NCBI GenBank assembly: GCA_046484975.1
Contig: JAWOHX010000025.1
Location: 1-15,206, forward strand
Length of the DNA stretch: 15,206 nt
Reading direction: 5' to 3'
Origin: JAWOHX01 sp046484975
GTDB taxonomy: Bacteria; Bacillota; Clostridia; DUPQ01
Shown here: positions 1 through 6,744 of the stretch, piece after piece
Numbering within the stretch: position 1 is the stretch's first letter
Layout of the letters: each line of letters starts with the position of its first letter
Program-made: the position numbers and the translations under genes
The notes under the pieces: model-generated
The model's database searches: none
Seen by the model: only the letters and a program-made list of their open reading frames with translations
Told to the model about the DNA's origin: nothing

Positions 1-275
1 ATATTTTATTTGATTTCTATCTATATGGCTTAATTAAGTCCCTTGATTTGTAATAAACAACCATTTATGAATGGCCGTCCACATTGATGACGCTACGATC
101 GACAGCAATCGTGATGGATGACAATTTGCTTTAAAAAGCAACACTATTCATACGGGCTGACAAAACACGGAATAAAAATGTTACAATAATAGGAATGAAA
201 TCATTATAAAATTAGGAATAATGTATTGATATAATTGGAAATTGATGTATAATATCCTTATACAAGGAGGTATTG
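1..275. other. AT-rich leader region without a gene
   Basis: No credible coding frame is visible here. Small inverted repeats occur at 61-74 (CCATT, 4-nt loop, AATGG) and 126-141 (TTGCTTT, 2-nt gap, AAAGCAA); neither is followed by a T-tract. Near the right edge is the promoter for the ATPase gene. The stretch is clearly AT-richer than the core of the window. Confidence 0.5.
226..253 (+). promoter_or_regulatory. Sigma-A type promoter for the ATPase gene
   Basis: TTGATA at 226-231 and a perfect TATAAT at 248-253 are separated by 16 bp. The predicted start of transcription near 260 leaves a leader of only about 15 nt, just enough to hold the AAGGAGG ribosome binding site at 264-270. Confidence 0.6.
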
Positions 276-1538
276 ATGTATTTTACCAGACTGATTGAAC
301 GAAGTATCGTTAGCAAGCTATCATACATTGGGGCCATTCAAATTGAGGGTCCTAAATGGTGTGGGAAATCAACCACAGCATCTTTGTTTGCAAAGACGAT
401 TATCAAACTGCAGGATCCAATCATTTGTAACAGATATCAGATTTATGCCACAACAAGCAAGGATGATTTACTAAACGGGAAAAAACCCATTCTATTTGAT
501 GAATGGCAGAAAATCCCGGAAATCTGGGACTTTGTCAGGCTGGACATTGATGATCATCCGGGAAATCCGGGCCGTTATATATTGACCGGATCTGCAAAGC
601 CAATAGAAGACAGTTCAAGGCACTCAGGATCCGGTCGAATTGCCAAGATAAAGATGAGGCCAATGTCTCTATATGAATCAAAGGAATCATCAGGTGATGT
701 TTCTCTTTCTGAGCTTTTTAATGATCCGGATTATCATGTCAGAGGCAAATCAGAATTAAATATATCTGACCAGGTTGATCTGGTTTGCAGAGGTGGATGG
801 CCGGGAATTCTAAAAACACCAAAAGATAAAACAAACGAATACATCAAAGATTACTATGATGGATTGGTTCGTGCAGATATTAATGAAACAGATGACATCA
901 AAAGAAATCCAAGCAGGGCTAAGGCAGTCTTGAAATCCTATGCCAGGGGTATTTCCACTTTAACTGATTACCAAACAATGGTAAGGGATTTGGAAAATGT
1001 AGGTGAAGGTATGGATATCAAGACGTTGGTTTCATATACCAGTGCCTATGAAAAAATATTCATCATTGAAAACGTTGAAGCATGGACACCAAAACTGCGA
1101 AGCGCAAGTACCATACGAACCAAAGCAAAGAAACAGTTTTCTGACCCTTCCATAGCTGTGGCAGCATTGGGTATAAGCGCCAAAGAACTGTCTATAGACA
1201 TGGAGACATTCGGATTCTTCTTTGAATCCATGGTAACACGTGATTTGAGGGCATATATTGAAGCCATCAATGGAGAGGTTTTCCACTATCGTGATAATAC
1301 AGGATTAGAGGTTGACTGCATTTTAAAATTACATGACGGGAGATGGGCAGCGGTTGAAGTAAAGGTCGGAGGGAATAAAATAGAGGAAGCAGCAGCGAAT
1401 CTGTTGAAATTGAAAGAGCGTGTTGATGAAAGACACATGAACAAACCCGGCTTTTTAATGGTGATATATGGAGGTCAGCATGCATACAGAAGGCCGGATG
1501 GCGTCTATGTGGTGCCTGTTGGATGTTTAAAGGATTGA
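276..1538 (+). CDS. AAA-type ATPase with DUF4143 and a nuclease-like C-terminus
   Basis: A 420-residue member of the large ATPase family that carries a DUF4143 region (the COG1373 type). The P-loop is at residues 25-33 (GPKWCGKST), and a Walker B-like FDEW sits at 74-77. A sensor-like YILTGS segment follows. The C-terminal third contains GLEVD (343-347) and EVK (361-363), the spacing expected of a PD-(D/E)xK-like fold. The start chosen is ATG 276, five bases after AAGGAGG; a TTG directly before it at 273 is too close to the ribosome binding site. Cellular role is unknown for most of this family. Members are common as scattered, transferred genes in anaerobes. The gene is AT-rich compared with the window core, which fits acquisition. 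Family assignment is firm, function is not. Confidence 0.85.
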   Translation: MYFTRLIERSIVSKLSYIGAIQIEGPKWCGKSTTASLFAKTIIKLQDPIICNRYQIYATTSKDDLLNGKKPILFDEWQKIPEIWDFVRLDIDDHPGNPGRYILTGSAKPIEDSSRHSGSGRIAKIKMRPMSLYESKESSGDVSLSELFNDPDYHVRGKSELNISDQVDLVCRGGWPGILKTPKDKTNEYIKDYYDGLVRADINETDDIKRNPSRAKAVLKSYARGISTLTDYQTMVRDLENVGEGMDIKTLVSYTSAYEKIFIIENVEAWTPKLRSASTIRTKAKKQFSDPSIAVAALGISAKELSIDMETFGFFFESMVTRDLRAYIEAINGEVFHYRDNTGLEVDCILKLHDGRWAAVEVKVGGNKIEEAAANLLKLKERVDERHMNKPGFLMVIYGGQHAYRRPDGVYVVPVGCLKD

Positions 1539-1577
1539 TCAAAGCATTCACATTTTAGTTTTTATGTTTGGACATCC

Positions 1578-1604
1578 AATCAAGCAACAACGTGTTGCTT
1601 GATT
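1578..1604. repeat. Perfect 12-bp inverted repeat, possible operator
   Basis: AATCAAGCAACA (1578-1589), a 3-nt spacer ACG, and TGTTGCTTGATT (1593-1604) are an exact inverted repeat. An outer pair AGTTTTTA (1557-1564) and TAAAAACT (1604-1611) partly extends it. No T-tract follows on either strand, so a classical terminator is unlikely. The right arm contains the TTGATT that serves as the likely -35 of the XRE gene, which suggests an autoregulatory operator. Confidence 0.6.
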
Positions 1605-1628
1605 AAAAACTGCTGGGAACAATACAAT
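1599..1628 (+). promoter_or_regulatory. Likely promoter of the XRE regulator gene
   Basis: TTGATT at 1599-1604 and TACAAT at 1623-1628 are spaced by 18 bp, with the ribosome binding site AAGGGAG at 1653-1659 downstream. The -35 lies inside the right arm of the inverted repeat at 1578-1604. Confidence 0.4.
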
Positions 1629-1667
1629 ACTGATGAGGTCTGCATTCATAATAAGGGAGAAATGTAT

Positions 1668-2114
1668 ATGAAACCGAAAGATGTTTTTGTGGAAATACGC
1701 AAAAGAAACAACCTGACCCAAGACGATGTTGCAAAGAGACTTTACGTCACGAGACAAGCCGTATCGCGCTGGGAGAAGGGTGAAACAATCCCAAATTCAG
1801 AAACCCTTAAAATGATTTCCAAGGAATTTGGGATATCCATTGATGAAATGCTCGGTTCGGACAGAAACAAAATATGCCAAAGCTGCACTTATCCGATGAA
1901 TGATATCAATGAATTTGGTACAAATACAGATGATACCTTGAATCCAGATTACTGTATTTATTGCTACAAGGGTGGCACCTGGGTGGACCCGGATCTTACC
2001 ATACAGGGCGTGATCGATCATACAATACCTTTTATAACCTCGCCATCCATCAACGAAGAACAGGCCAGAATTAAACTAGCTGCCTTGGTTCCGACATTAA
2101 AACGCTGGAAATGA
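1668..2114 (+). CDS. XRE-family regulator with C-terminal zinc ribbon
   Basis: A DNA-binding protein of 148 residues. Residues 6-62 form a helix-turn-helix of the Cro/CI type, with the LTQDDVAKRLYVTRQAVSRWEKG signature split over helices 2 and 3. A zinc ribbon follows, with cysteine pairs C70/C73 and C96/C99. The C-terminal tail ends in PTLKRWK, a tail I associate with XRE proteins carrying a putative zinc ribbon in Clostridia and Bacilli. ATG 1668 was chosen because AAGGGAG (1653-1659) sits eight bases upstream; ATG 1662 is only two bases away, and an upstream ATG at 1599 lies in the inverted repeat. It may repress its own gene through that repeat. The ligand is unknown. Codon use is AT-rich like the ATPase gene before it. 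Confidence 0.85.
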   Translation: MKPKDVFVEIRKRNNLTQDDVAKRLYVTRQAVSRWEKGETIPNSETLKMISKEFGISIDEMLGSDRNKICQSCTYPMNDINEFGTNTDDTLNPDYCIYCYKGGTWVDPDLTIQGVIDHTIPFITSPSINEEQARIKLAALVPTLKRWK

Positions 2115-2145
2115 TGTTGATTTGGATATTTGATTGAAATGCGGG

Positions 2146-2175
2146 TTGTAACATGGCAGGGAAACAGGGTATAAA
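2146..2175 (+). promoter_or_regulatory. Promoter for the cytochrome b5-like lipoprotein gene
   Basis: TTGTAA (2146-2151) and TATAAA (2170-2175) are separated by 18 bp. A GGAGG ribosome binding site lies at 2200-2204, eight bases before the ATG. Confidence 0.45.
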
Positions 2176-2212
2176 GAGACCATGAATCTATCTGTTCACG
2201 GAGGAATGAGAC

Positions 2213-2614
2213 ATGAGAAAATATATGATGACACTGGTCATGGCCGGGGTTGTGCTGGCCCTGGCCTTCACCCTGGCCGCATGCCAGGGCAGCAGCCCGA
2301 GGCCGACACCCATGGCTCCCGCTGAGCCCCCCGCCCCGACGGCCGCCCCCCAGCCTGGGGAATCTTCCCCCGGGGAAGAGGAACTGAAGGGTTTCACGCT
2401 GGAAGAACTCAAGGAATTTGACGGAAAAGACGGAAGGGCCATGTATGTGGCAATAAACGGCGTGGTCTACGACCTCACAGGGGTTTTGGCATGGTCGACA
2501 GGACAGCACAATGGCAACCAGCCGGGAGAAGATTTATCTGAGGCTATAAAATCAGCGCCCCATGGCGTGTCCGTGCTGGAAAACCTGAAAATCGTTGGGA
2601 AACTGACGGAATAA
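2213..2614 (+). CDS. Lipoprotein with cytochrome b5-like heme-binding domain
   Basis: A 133-residue exported lipoprotein. The signal peptide (MRKYMMTLVM... ) ends in the lipobox LAAC, with the lipidated cysteine at residue 24. A proline-, alanine- and glutamate-rich linker (about 25-58) acts as a spacer from the membrane. Residues 60-133 match the cytochrome b5-like fold: FTLEELKEFDGKDG, YVAINGVVYDLTG, then the two candidate axial histidines H99 (QHNG) and H117 (PHG). This short form with QPGEDLSEA between the histidines resembles the single-domain b5 proteins of Clostridia. By inference it is an electron carrier or heme protein on the outer face of the membrane. It is a single-gene unit with its own promoter and terminator. 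Its redox partner is not evident nearby, although a flavin electron-transfer cluster lies about 9 kb downstream. Confidence 0.85.
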   Translation: MRKYMMTLVMAGVVLALAFTLAACQGSSPRPTPMAPAEPPAPTAAPQPGESSPGEEELKGFTLEELKEFDGKDGRAMYVAINGVVYDLTGVLAWSTGQHNGNQPGEDLSEAIKSAPHGVSVLENLKIVGKLTE

Positions 2615-2635
2615 GCCGGTTCAACCGGCTTTTTT
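2613..2635 (+). terminator. Rho-independent terminator after the b5 lipoprotein gene
   Basis: GCCGGT (2615-2620), loop TCA, ACCGGC (2624-2629), then six T (2630-2635). It overlaps the TAA of the lipoprotein gene and also contains the TGA of the convergent SRAP gene, so it may stop transcription from both sides. Confidence 0.85.
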
Positions 2636-3178
2636 GATGGAAAGGATTCCTGGATACGGCACCAGCAGGGAGGTGTCTGTCTTCTCCAGCCAGGCCCTTC
2701 CGGCGGTTTTGTTCAGGATGACGGGCATGCGGTCGTGGATGGGGCGCATCTGTTCGCTGGCATCCGCGGTGATGATGACGAAACGGTCATCCCTGTCGGA
2801 AAGGCCGGCGAAATAAAAGGTGTCCATCTCCTCCGGCTGGATGAGGTATTTCACTTTTTCCTTCCATTCATAGAACCCGTTTGCCGGCAGCAGGCACCTT
2901 CCGCCTGGCAGGAGCCTTGAAAACACGGGCTTTTCCGCAAGGGTCTCCCCCCGGGCATTGATAAGCCTTCTGGACTGGTGCAATGGGATTCCCCACTGCA
3001 TCAGGGAATAGACGGGACTGGACCGGGACATCCTGACGGCGGGCACCATGTGGCTGGGGAACACCTCCCCGGTGCGTAAGACCCCGAAGCCTGTCTTGTA
3101 ATGCTTCTCAATCTCCTTCAGGATGGCGGCCATCTCCTTGTATTCTTCCGAGGTGAATATCACATATCTTCCGCACAT
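2621..3178 (-). CDS. SRAP-domain protein (YedK/HMCES family)
   Basis: A 185-residue protein that shields abasic sites in single-stranded DNA by forming a covalent thiazolidine link through its N-terminal cysteine after Met removal. The start at 3178 gives MCGRY, which puts Cys at residue 2; longer starts would bury it. Other active-site residues of the family are present: N74 (INARGET), E104 (GFYEWK) and H148 (IHDRMP). The ribosome binding site GGAG overlaps the end of the polymerase gene, whose TGA lies two bases upstream, so the two genes are co-transcribed and probably translationally coupled. Because the polymerase gene has a LexA box, this protein is likely SOS-induced. That fits the known genomic association of SRAP proteins with SOS genes. 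Length is a little short of E. coli YedK, but nothing essential is missing. Confidence 0.93.
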   Translation of the reverse strand: MCGRYVIFTSEEYKEMAAILKEIEKHYKTGFGVLRTGEVFPSHMVPAVRMSRSSPVYSLMQWGIPLHQSRRLINARGETLAEKPVFSRLLPGGRCLLPANGFYEWKEKVKYLIQPEEMDTFYFAGLSDRDDRFVIITADASEQMRPIHDRMPVILNKTAGRAWLEKTDTSLLVPYPGILSIKKAG

Positions 3179-3180
3179 GG

Positions 3181-4425
3181 TCATTCTCCGTTGAAAATAT
3201 TGGACTGGATCCTGGGGTAGTCCGGATGCCTGGGCTGGTGGACGGGGTCGATACCCAGGCCCATGAGGCTGGCAGGCGTCAGGGCTGCGTCCCCATATTT
3301 CTCCCGGATCCCGTCCATGCACACATCCAGTTTCCTCCTGGAATCCGGGGAAGAATCGAAGAAACCCAGCTGCCGCACCGAACCGGGGGAAAAATCATGG
3401 AGCCGGATGCTGATGTGCCGCAGGGGGACACCCTTCCACAACTCATTATACAACATTTTCGCCGTCTCATAGACCATCCGGGTGTCGTCGGTGGGCAAGG
3501 ACAGCTTCACCTGATGGGAATGGAACTTGAAATCGCAGCTCTTGACGCCGACGGATATGGTCATGGCCCGCAAATTCATCCTCCGGATGTTCCTTGCCAG
3601 GTTCTCGCACAATGAGCGGACATAGGGATACCCTTCCTCCATCCGACGGATGTCCTCCGGGGTGGTGGTGCTGTTGCCCAGGCCCTTTGCCTTTTCCGTG
3701 CACCCGGAGACCTTTGATTCGTCGATGCCGTTGGCATATGCCCAGAGCAGGGTGCCAAAGAGCTTGAAATGCTGCCGGAGTACCCCGGGGTCCTCCATGG
3801 CCACCTGGCCGATGGTGCGGTAACCCAGGCGGTACAGCCGGATGCAGGTCTTCATGCCCACCATGAACAGGCTGGAGACGGGCAACGGCCACAGAACCTC
3901 CCGGATGTCTTTCCGGTAGAGCACATGGGTCTTGTCGGGTTTCTGGAATCCCGAAGCCATTTTCGCCAGGAGCTTGCTGTCGGAGACCCCGATGTTCACG
4001 GTGAAACCCAGCCTGGCGAAGATGGCCTTTCGCAGATTGTCCGCAAGAACGTGACCGCTTTGGCTGCATCCGGATGCATCGATGAAGCACTCGTCGATGC
4101 TGTAACGCTCCACCAGGGGGGTCACCCCGGAAAGCAGTTCCACCAGGGAATCGGAGCAGGCCATGTAGAGCTCATAGTCCGGTGGCACGATGCGGAGCCC
4201 GGGCAGCTTTCCACCTGCCTCGAAGACGGACATGCCGGTATGGATCCCCGCTTTTTTGGCACTGTCCGAGGCGCTGAGCACGATTCCCTTACGTTTCTGC
4301 GGGTCTCCTCCCACCACGGCGGGAACCTGACGAAGATCATGGGTGCAACCCCGGGAAAGACGGGCGGCGGCCTCCCAGGACAAAAAGGCGTTGTTGCAGT
4401 CGATGTGGCAGATAACGGATTCCAT
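3181..4425 (-). CDS. Y-family DNA polymerase (DinB/UmuC superfamily)
   Basis: A 414-residue translesion DNA polymerase. The palm metal ligands are D9 (HIDCNNAF) and D111/E112 (YSIDECFID). A finger segment KRKGIVLSAS follows the first motif. The helix-hairpin-helix region (VSSLFMVGMKTCIRLYRLG) lies in the middle, and the little-finger domain is at the C-terminus (from about residue 245). It resembles the YqjW/UvrX subgroup of Bacillota in length and in its FFDSSPD C-terminal segment, rather than classic Pol IV. No clear beta-clamp peptide was identified beyond the QLGFF segment, which fits a clamp-binding QLxLF-type motif. ATG 4425 was preferred over GTG 4431 because GAGG lies just upstream. 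A perfect LexA box covers its transcription start, so it is SOS-controlled, and it leads the two-gene cassette with the SRAP gene. Confidence 0.92.
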   Translation of the reverse strand: MESVICHIDCNNAFLSWEAAARLSRGCTHDLRQVPAVVGGDPQKRKGIVLSASDSAKKAGIHTGMSVFEAGGKLPGLRIVPPDYELYMACSDSLVELLSGVTPLVERYSIDECFIDASGCSQSGHVLADNLRKAIFARLGFTVNIGVSDSKLLAKMASGFQKPDKTHVLYRKDIREVLWPLPVSSLFMVGMKTCIRLYRLGYRTIGQVAMEDPGVLRQHFKLFGTLLWAYANGIDESKVSGCTEKAKGLGNSTTTPEDIRRMEEGYPYVRSLCENLARNIRRMNLRAMTISVGVKSCDFKFHSHQVKLSLPTDDTRMVYETAKMLYNELWKGVPLRHISIRLHDFSPGSVRQLGFFDSSPDSRRKLDVCMDGIREKYGDAALTPASLMGLGIDPVHQPRHPDYPRIQSNIFNGE

Positions 4426-4441
4426 GGGCACCTCACAAACA

Positions 4442-4453
4442 GAACATATGTTC
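4442..4453. promoter_or_regulatory. LexA (DinR) operator, SOS box
   Basis: GAACATATGTTC is an exact palindrome that matches the Gram-positive LexA box GAACnnnnGTTC. It lies directly downstream of the -10 of the polymerase promoter, where bound repressor would cover the transcription start. Confidence 0.9.
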
Positions 4454-4454
4454 T

Positions 4455-4483
4455 ATTCTATCACATGCCAAAGGGAAACACCA
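4455..4483 (-). promoter_or_regulatory. Promoter of the SOS polymerase cassette
   Basis: On the minus strand, TAGAAT (4460-4455) is the -10 and TGGTGT (4483-4478) a weak -35, with 17 bp between. The LexA box begins immediately after the -10. Confidence 0.55.
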
Positions 4484-4515
4484 GTACAAGTTATCATATA
4501 CCAGGATCCTTTCCA

Positions 4516-4544
4516 TTGCCTTGGCCCCACATTTCGGCTATACT
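4516..4544 (+). promoter_or_regulatory. Promoter of the small membrane protein gene
   Basis: TTGCCT (4516-4521) and TATACT (4539-4544) are 17 bp apart. It points away from the SOS promoter; the LexA box lies more than 60 bp upstream of the -35, so SOS control of this side is not implied. Confidence 0.5.
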
Positions 4545-4596
4545 TTTTCATATGGTCCCACCTTGGGCAGGATGAATATTTTCCGGAGGTGCATCC

Positions 4597-4962
4597 ATGA
4601 ACCCCTTTCAAAAAACCCTCGTCCATGCGGTTGCCTGCCTGTTGATCCTCACCATAGCCATGGTTCTGTTCCTGGCCCTCGGCTACATTGACCTCTCCGT
4701 GGTCACGGCAATATATCTGCCCCTTGCGGTCGTTGTCCTGGCGGCTGTCCTGGTCAGGCAGCATTTGTTCGCATACATCCTTGCCGGCTCAGCGGTAGTG
4801 GGGCTGGGCGCTGAATACATCGTCCACCTGGTCCGGGAAAACCCCGGCATGGCGGGAGCTTTCCTGGGCACTGCAATCCTTTTGCTGGGAGCAATTGCCG
4901 GCATCATCGCCCAGATCATCCGCAACATATCGGCAGCGCGTAAAAAAAGCAAGGATTCCTAG
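4597..4962 (+). CDS. Small four-helix integral membrane protein, unknown
   Basis: I do not recognise a family. The 121-residue protein has four predicted membrane helices at about 8-29, 35-53, 57-77 and 86-108, with a short lysine/arginine-rich cytoplasmic tail (AARKKSKDS). Short loops and the positive end suggest both termini lie inside the cell. No catalytic motif or metal-binding cluster can be seen. The start is well supported by GGAGGT at 4585-4590, six bases before ATG. It is divergent from the SOS cassette and stands upstream of the sugar operon, which has its own promoter, so it seems to be a single-gene unit. Coding is credible from the ribosome binding site, the continuous hydrophobic pattern and the GC-rich third positions typical of the neighbours. 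Confidence 0.75.
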   Translation: MNPFQKTLVHAVACLLILTIAMVLFLALGYIDLSVVTAIYLPLAVVVLAAVLVRQHLFAYILAGSAVVGLGAEYIVHLVRENPGMAGAFLGTAILLLGAIAGIIAQIIRNISAARKKSKDS

Positions 4963-5063
4963 CTTGTTTTTCCCTGTTTCCGCTGTCGGTGGAACCCGTC
5001 CGCGATCTTGACATACATGCCCTGGAAGCCCTTTCCGGAGAGTTCCCGGATGGCCTGCCTTCA

Positions 5064-5092
5064 TTGACATCAGGGTGGGATTCATATATATT
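5064..5092 (+). promoter_or_regulatory. Promoter of the sugar-kinase / two-component operon
   Basis: A perfect -35 TTGACA (5064-5069) and -10 TATATT (5087-5092) with the ideal 17-bp spacer. Transcription would start near 5099, leaving a leader of about 24 nt that holds AGGAGG (5108-5113). No further strong promoter was seen until after the histidine kinase gene. Confidence 0.7.
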
Positions 5093-5122
5093 TGTCTTAC
5101 CGCACACAGGAGGAAAGCAAGC

Positions 5123-6121
5123 ATGTTTCTGGTCGGGGTTGACATTGGAGGCACCAAGTGTGCCGTTGTCCTGGGGAAAGCAGTGAGAGGATCCTCCGGG
5201 GAAAAAAGCATTGAAATCGTCAGTAAAACGAAGTTTCCCACGGAACCAGGCAATGGGCCCGGATTTATCATCGACAGGCTCATGGATGCCACCCGGGACA
5301 TCATATCCGGGAACGGGCTCCTACCTTCCCAGGTCGCCTGCATCGGCATCAACTGCGGCGGCCCCCTCAACAGCCGGGAAGGGCTGATTCTCTCACCCCC
5401 CAACCTCATCGGCTGGGACCGCATCCCCATCACGGACATGTTCCAGAAGGCCCTCGGTATCCGGACCAGGCTTCAGAATGATGCCAACGCCGGCGCCCTG
5501 GCGGAATGGATGTACGGGGCTGGGAGGGGTTTTTCAAACATCATGTTCATTACCTTCGGGACGGGTTTTGGCGCAGGTCTCATCCTGGATGGCCGGCTGT
5601 ATGCCGGAACCAGCGACACCGCCGGGGAAATCGGCCACATCCGCATCAGCGACCATGGACCAGTGGGTTTTGGCAAGGAGGGTTCCCTCGAGGGATTCTG
5701 CAGTGGGGGAGGCATCGCCCAGCTGGCCAGAACAAAGGTCCTGGAAAGGTTCCAGACAGGCAAACCCGTTTCTTTTTGCGCTTCCATGGAGGACATGGAG
5801 AAGATCGATGCCAAAATGGTGGGGGATGCGGCGGATGCCGGAGACGAGCTTGCCAGGGAGGTCTACCGCATCAGCGGGACATATCTTGGAAAAGGCCTTT
5901 CCATCTTCATCGACCTCATCAATCCCCAACGGATCATCATCGGAAGCATTTTTGCCCGCAGCACCCATCTTCTGTGGCCCCATGCGAAGGAGGTCATTGA
6001 TCGGGAGACCCTGGTTCATGCCAGGGAGGCATGCGAAGTGGTCCCGGCGGGGCTGGGAGAAAAAATAGGCGATCTTGCGGCTTTGTCCATAGCCGTTTAT
6101 GAAATGGGTGGTTTATCATGA
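5123..6121 (+). CDS. ROK-family sugar kinase
   Basis: A 332-residue cytoplasmic kinase that would phosphorylate a sugar or amino sugar with ATP. The N-terminal phosphate-binding motif is VGVDIGGTK (residues 4-12). The catalytic aspartate is D120 in QNDANAGALAE, the glycine-rich ATP loop is FGTGFGAG, and the ROK histidine is H172 in GEIGH. Unusually, the zinc-binding pattern CxCGxxGC that normally follows is replaced by VGFGKEGS (181-188), so all three cysteines are missing. This is therefore a zinc-free ROK variant, and its substrate cannot be assigned as glucose with confidence. The start at ATG 5123 follows AGGAGG by nine bases; an upstream start at 5075 would precede the transcription start. 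It is the first gene of the operon and its TGA overlaps the ATG of the next gene (ATGA). Confidence 0.88.
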   Translation: MFLVGVDIGGTKCAVVLGKAVRGSSGEKSIEIVSKTKFPTEPGNGPGFIIDRLMDATRDIISGNGLLPSQVACIGINCGGPLNSREGLILSPPNLIGWDRIPITDMFQKALGIRTRLQNDANAGALAEWMYGAGRGFSNIMFITFGTGFGAGLILDGRLYAGTSDTAGEIGHIRISDHGPVGFGKEGSLEGFCSGGGIAQLARTKVLERFQTGKPVSFCASMEDMEKIDAKMVGDAADAGDELAREVYRISGTYLGKGLSIFIDLINPQRIIIGSIFARSTHLLWPHAKEVIDRETLVHAREACEVVPAGLGEKIGDLAALSIAVYEMGGLS

Positions 6122-6732
6122 ATCGAATGGAGGACCTGTTCCGGAACCATCCGGAACTCATTGTCTGCGAAGAAGACATCATGAAGGCATACGAGATTAT
6201 ATTGGGCTGCTACCGGGGAAGCGGTACGGTGCTGGTATGCGGCAACGGCGGAAGCGCGGCAGACGGCGAACACATCGTGGGGGAACTGATGAAGGGCTTT
6301 CTGAAAAAAAGACCTCTGAGCACCAGGGATAAGGCAACCCTGGGGAACCCTGTCTTGTCGGACGGCCTGCAGGGGGCGCTCCCTGCCATCTCCCTGTCCA
6401 GCCAGACATCCCTGCTCACGGCCTTCTCCAACGACGTCAACCCCGACCTGGCCTTCGCCCAGCAGGTCTTTGGATACAGGAGCCCGGGGAATGTTCTTCT
6501 GGCCCTGTCCACCTCGGGGAATTCCAAAAACGTGGTGAACGCGGTTCTGGTGGCCAATGCCTTTGACATGAAGACCATCGGGTTCACCGGGTTGGGGGGA
6601 GGAAAACTGGGGGAAATCTGCCATGTGACCATCAAGGTGCCGGCGGAGGAGACTTACCGCATTCAGGAATACCATCTACCCGTTTACCATGCGCTCTGTG
6701 CCATGGTGGAAGAGGAATTTTATCCGGAATAG
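6118..6732 (+). CDS. GmhA-like SIS-domain sugar-phosphate isomerase
   Basis: A 204-residue single SIS-domain protein close to phosphoheptose isomerase (GmhA). GmhA turns sedoheptulose 7-phosphate into a D-glycero-D-manno-heptose 7-phosphate. Visible landmarks are CGNGGSAADGEH (41-52, with E51/H52), SLLTAFSNDVN, the phosphate-binding STSGNS (131-136), and the C-terminal Q183...H191 pair (IQEYHLPVYH) at the spacing of the GmhA catalytic Gln and His. An insertion of roughly 20 residues (about 63-82) precedes the LPAISLSS strand. The gene starts in the ATGA overlap with the ROK kinase, so translation is probably coupled. No other heptose genes are near, and the neighbours are Entner-Doudoroff enzymes. 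Its true substrate may be another ketose or aldose phosphate made by the adjacent kinase; that is inference. Confidence 0.85.
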   Translation: MNRMEDLFRNHPELIVCEEDIMKAYEIILGCYRGSGTVLVCGNGGSAADGEHIVGELMKGFLKKRPLSTRDKATLGNPVLSDGLQGALPAISLSSQTSLLTAFSNDVNPDLAFAQQVFGYRSPGNVLLALSTSGNSKNVVNAVLVANAFDMKTIGFTGLGGGKLGEICHVTIKVPAEETYRIQEYHLPVYHALCAMVEEEFYPE

Positions 6733-6744
6733 AGAGGGAAAACA

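Noticed and set aside
1578..1604. Inverted repeat as a rho-independent terminator of the ATPase gene
   Set aside because: No T-tract on either strand; it overlaps a promoter-like -35, so an operator is preferred.
3769..4575. Long plus-strand reading frame (268 codons) opposite the polymerase
   Set aside because: It is the antisense of the Y-family polymerase gene, has no ribosome binding site, and its composition is that of a shadow frame.
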